A stretch of DNA of 8,951 nucleotides from CBFCZU01 sp965602635 (GTDB lineage: Bacteria > Planctomycetota > Phycisphaerae > SM23-33). Positions within the stretch are counted from its first letter, which is position 1. Every line of letters starts with the position of its first letter. Below, one piece after another: positions 6,990 through 8,951 of the stretch. The stretch lies in the NCBI GenBank assembly GCA_965602635.1, contig CBFCZU010000176.1:1-8951 (forward strand), given 5' to 3'. The position numbers were made by a program, and so were the translations under genes. Below the pieces are notes generated by a model. That model did not search any database, was not told where the DNA came from, and saw nothing but the letters and a program-made list of their open reading frames with translations.

Positions 6990-7250
6990 ATGCGATTGCG
7001 GAAGCTGCTGGAATCGGCGAGGCGCCGGGCGGCGTATTACCGGCGCCTCTACCGCCACCCGCGGACGCCGCGCCCGGCGCGCTGGTGCCTGTGGGCGGCG
7101 CTGGCCTACCTGGCCATGCCCATCGACCTGGTGCCGGACTTCGTGCCGGTCCTCGGGCAACTGGACGACGTGCTGATCGTGGGCGGGCTGCTGGCTCTGG
7201 CCCTGCGCCTGATTCCGCCGGAGGTACGTGAGGAATGCCGCGCCGAATGA
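6990..7250 (+). CDS. DUF1232 (YkvA-like) small membrane protein
   Basis: An 86-aa protein. A strongly basic N-terminus (residues 1-31, about eleven Arg or Lys) precedes a hydrophobic hairpin. The core WCLWAALAYLAMPIDLVPD with FVPVLGQLDDVLIV (32-64) is the DUF1232 signature: a Pro-Ile-Asp-Leu-Val-Pro turn and a Gly-x-x-Asp-Asp motif between two membrane-embedded helices. The family is widespread and has no firmly assigned function; the basic tail should face the cytoplasm. Start ATG 6990 is the first methionine matching the conserved part. It has no ribosome-binding site but a TATAAT just upstream. The zinc-ribbon gene begins 16 nt after its stop. Confidence 0.88.
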   Translation: MRLRKLLESARRRAAYYRRLYRHPRTPRPARWCLWAALAYLAMPIDLVPDFVPVLGQLDDVLIVGGLLALALRLIPPEVREECRAE

Positions 7251-7266
7251 CGCGGCGAGGATTCTC

Positions 7267-7548
7267 ATGCCCGACAAGGACGAAGTCACGCGATGCAGCA
7301 TCTGCGGGCGGGAGCCGGTGGGGGACGAGTTGCCCCGGCTGGTGTGCCCGCGGTGCGACGCGATGGCGCTGAACGACGCCGCCAGGCCGGCGCGGGCGGC
7401 CCACGACGGCAGCGCCGGCGACAACCCCGTCAGCATCGACGGCAGGCAGTGCTGGCGGCGCTACGGCCTGGGCGGGTGGGCGACCATGCTCGACGCTGAC
7501 AACTGCCGCGACTACTACGAGTTCTGCAAGCTCAACGACCTGACGTGA
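7267..7548 (+). CDS. small zinc-ribbon protein of unknown function
   Basis: A 93-aa protein. Cysteines C10, C13, C27 and C30 form a CxxC-x13-CxxC zinc ribbon in the first third. A low-complexity linker (about 36-52) leads to a compact block, NPVSIDGRQCWRRYGLGGW (53-71), followed by TMLDADNCRDYYEFC (73-87), with further cysteines C62, C80 and C87. That block has the look of a conserved module, but I cannot name it. Start ATG 7267 is preceded by GCGAGG at 6 nt. A GTG at 7228 in the same frame, with GGAGG only 3 nt before it, would add 13 residues and overlap the DUF1232 gene by 23 bp. The gene is probably co-transcribed with DUF1232. The 71 nt after the stop hold no clear terminator, although it faces a convergent gene. 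Confidence 0.78.
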   Translation: MPDKDEVTRCSICGREPVGDELPRLVCPRCDAMALNDAARPARAAHDGSAGDNPVSIDGRQCWRRYGLGGWATMLDADNCRDYYEFCKLNDLT

Positions 7549-7619
7549 TCGGCGACCGCGCGGACGGGGGGCTGGGCGGACTCCGGTGGGGTGAGCCGGC
7601 TTTGGTTGCCTTATCGGCC

Positions 7620-8195
7620 TTACATTCGCAGCGAGAGCCGCTTGCCGGCCTTTTCCAGCACGACGTGATACGGCCCGATGACGACCACGCGCGCGCCGCT
7701 GACCTCATCGCCGACGGTGACCATGTGGCCGTTGATCACGGCGTGGGCGCCGTCGCCGGACTTGAGGATCGCCCCAAGCCGGAACTGGCTCGCGTCGAAC
7801 GCTGGCCTGGATGTGGCGGCGATCTCTTCGGCCGGCCTGCTCGTCGGGCGCGTCGTCGGTATCAGTGCCTTTGCGGTGGGGGGGCTTGGCCGGGGCGCCG
7901 GACTCCCCGCCGCCAGTTGGGCGCGAGGCAGCTCCTCGACCGGGGGGCCCGGCATGCGCGCCGCGGCGGTCCCTCCCGCCGCGGCGGCCTGCGCCGCTTG
8001 AGGCCGCCCCGACGGCTTGGGCCTGGCCTGCGGCGGCACGGACAGGTACGTGAACCCGCACACGGTGGCGATCACCACCACGGCGAGCGCGGCCGCCGCA
8101 CGTGGTTTGGGCCTGCGGGCGGCGGGCGCGTCGCCGCCCTCGTGCTGGCGGTTCTCGGCCTCGACTCGCTTGAGGGCTTCGTTGATCAGGCTCAT
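7620..8195 (-). CDS. GspB-like secretion/pilus assembly membrane protein
   Basis: A 191-aa bitopic protein. The N-terminus MSLINEALKRVEAE (1-14) is the characteristic short cytoplasmic opening of GspB/ExeB-like proteins. One membrane helix follows (about 33-53), then a long Pro/Ala/Thr/Arg-rich linker (about 54-130) likely crossing the periplasm. The C-terminal SH3-like domain (about 136-191) contains the pattern INGHMVTVGDEVSGARVVVIGPYHVVLEKAGK, as in GspB C-terminal domains, which are linked to peptidoglycan-proximal assembly of secretin machinery. The ATG at 8193-8195 has CGGAGCGG upstream, overlapping the end of the ExeA-like gene; only 13 nt separate the two genes. The linker is the least conserved part, and its exact role is unclear. 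Membership is inferred from motif and neighbour, not from an alignment. Confidence 0.85.
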   Translation of the reverse strand: MSLINEALKRVEAENRQHEGGDAPAARRPKPRAAAALAVVVIATVCGFTYLSVPPQARPKPSGRPQAAQAAAAGGTAAARMPGPPVEELPRAQLAAGSPAPRPSPPTAKALIPTTRPTSRPAEEIAATSRPAFDASQFRLGAILKSGDGAHAVINGHMVTVGDEVSGARVVVIGPYHVVLEKAGKRLSLRM

Positions 8196-8208
8196 TAGGC
8201 CGCTCCGT

Positions 8209-8951
8209 TCAGACCTCGCAGGCCACTTCGTTCAGGTCGCCTATGGCCGTGCGGACGATCTCGCCGCTGATGGAACTGGCACCTTTGACGTACGCGGCCA
8301 GCAGCGCCTTGTCGCCCACGGTGTTGATCAGCCGGGGCGTGCCGCCGCTGTACTCGTAGATCTCGTCCACCGCCCCGTCGTCGAACCTCAGGCCGCCGTT
8401 GTTGCCGGCGACGCTCAACCGGTGGCTGATGTAGGCCGACGTGTCGCTGCGGCTCATCGTGCTGAGGTGGTAGCTGACGGTGATCCGCTGGGTGAGCTGC
8501 CGCAGCGTGGGCCTGCGCAGCTTAGCCCGCAACTCCGGCTGCCCCGCGAGGACGATCTGGAGCAGCTTGCGCGAGTTCGTCTCGAGGTTGCTCAGCAGCC
8601 GGACCATCTCCAGCAGGCCCACCGACATGTCCTGGGCCTCGTCGATGATCAGCACGGTGTCGCGGCTCTTGGAGTTCGCCTCCAGCAGGAAGGAGTTCAG
8701 CGCCGTCAGGTAGCCGAGGCGGTCGCGCCGGTTGCACTCCACGCCGAACTCCTCGACGATCCCGCGCAGCAGTTGGGTGGCCGTGAGCATGGGGTTGAGG
8801 ACCAGCGCGGTGTGATATTCCGGGCCCAGGCGCTCCAGCAGCTTGCGGCAGAGGGTGGTCTTGCCCGTGCCCACCTCCCCGGTCAGTAGCACGAAGCCCT
8901 TCCGCCTGCGGATGGCGAACAGCAGGTGGTTCAGCGCCGTGCCGTGCTGTT
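8209..8951 (-). CDS. ExeA/GspA-type AAA ATPase (5' end beyond window)
   Basis: A partial gene: the visible 246 codons run from the window edge to a TGA at 8209-8211. The frame is open to the edge (QHGTALNHLLFAIRRRKGF...), as expected for ExeA, where this segment precedes the P-loop; perhaps 20-30 N-terminal residues are missing. Counted from the edge, Walker A is GEVGTGKTT (24-32), Walker B LIIDEAQD (100-107), a sensor-like AGQPEL (135-140), and LRQLTQRI (149-156) holds the likely arginine finger region. SGGTPRLIN lies in the lid domain. In Aeromonas, ExeA and ExeB form an inner-membrane complex that helps assemble the type II secretin through the cell wall. Here the partner gene follows at 13 nt, supporting the same pairing. 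Any C-terminal peptidoglycan-binding domain is absent: the protein ends soon after the lid. Confidence 0.93.
   Translation of the reverse strand, partial: QHGTALNHLLFAIRRRKGFVLLTGEVGTGKTTLCRKLLERLGPEYHTALVLNPMLTATQLLRGIVEEFGVECNRRDRLGYLTALNSFLLEANSKSRDTVLIIDEAQDMSVGLLEMVRLLSNLETNSRKLLQIVLAGQPELRAKLRRPTLRQLTQRITVSYHLSTMSRSDTSAYISHRLSVAGNNGGLRFDDGAVDEIYEYSGGTPRLINTVGDKALLAAYVKGASSISGEIVRTAIGDLNEVACEV

Noticed and set aside
7549..7619. A shared terminator between the convergent zinc-ribbon and GspB-like genes
   Set aside because: Only a 4-bp CCGG self-pairing without a T-run could be found.
8890..8892. GTG as start of the ExeA-like gene
   Set aside because: The frame continues to the window edge with typical ExeA residues, so this codon is an internal valine.

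Overview
The window is GC-rich bacterial chromosome, and several features point to Planctomycetota, possibly a Phycisphaerae-like lineage. After removal of one inserted hairpin, the 5S rRNA is of the minimal type I recall as characteristic of planctomycetes: about 106 nt, short helix IV, symmetric helix II. The short GspB-like protein beginning MSLINEALKR beside an ExeA-type ATPase, the StrS-type aminotransferase and the large secreted GH42-like protein also fit that phylum. This assignment is inference; the rRNA was not aligned by computation.

Positions 1-1021 hold the end of an rRNA operon on the + strand: the 3' part of 23S rRNA, a spacer of about 177 nt without a tRNA but with two stems, a 5S rRNA, and a strong intrinsic terminator. 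The most unusual object in the window is in the 5S gene: a 30-nt self-complementary insertion (879-908) in loop C. Removing it restores a canonical 13-nt loop C.

Positions 1021-2250 (minus strand) encode a DegT/DnrJ/EryC1/StrS-type PLP aminotransferase. It converges on the rRNA operon, and its stop codon touches the rRNA terminator's T-run. A divergent intergenic region (2251-2441) separates it from a + strand cluster: a small cupin (2442-2870), an M28 metallopeptidase overlapping it by 8 bp (2863-4176), and 46 nt further on a secreted GH42-like protein of 904 aa (4223-6937). Spacing suggests one transcription unit. Two small + strand genes follow: a DUF1232 membrane protein (6990-7250) with a perfect TATAAT only 6 nt before its ATG, and a zinc-ribbon protein of unknown function (7267-7548).

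Positions 7620-8951 (minus strand) hold a GspB-like membrane protein and, upstream in the same operon, an ExeA/GspA-type AAA ATPase cut by the window edge. This pair is associated with the assembly of type II secretion or type IV pilus-like envelope machinery.

I do not see a defence system, a mobile element, a CRISPR array or a tRNA. The best candidate for something undescribed is the expanded 5S rRNA.
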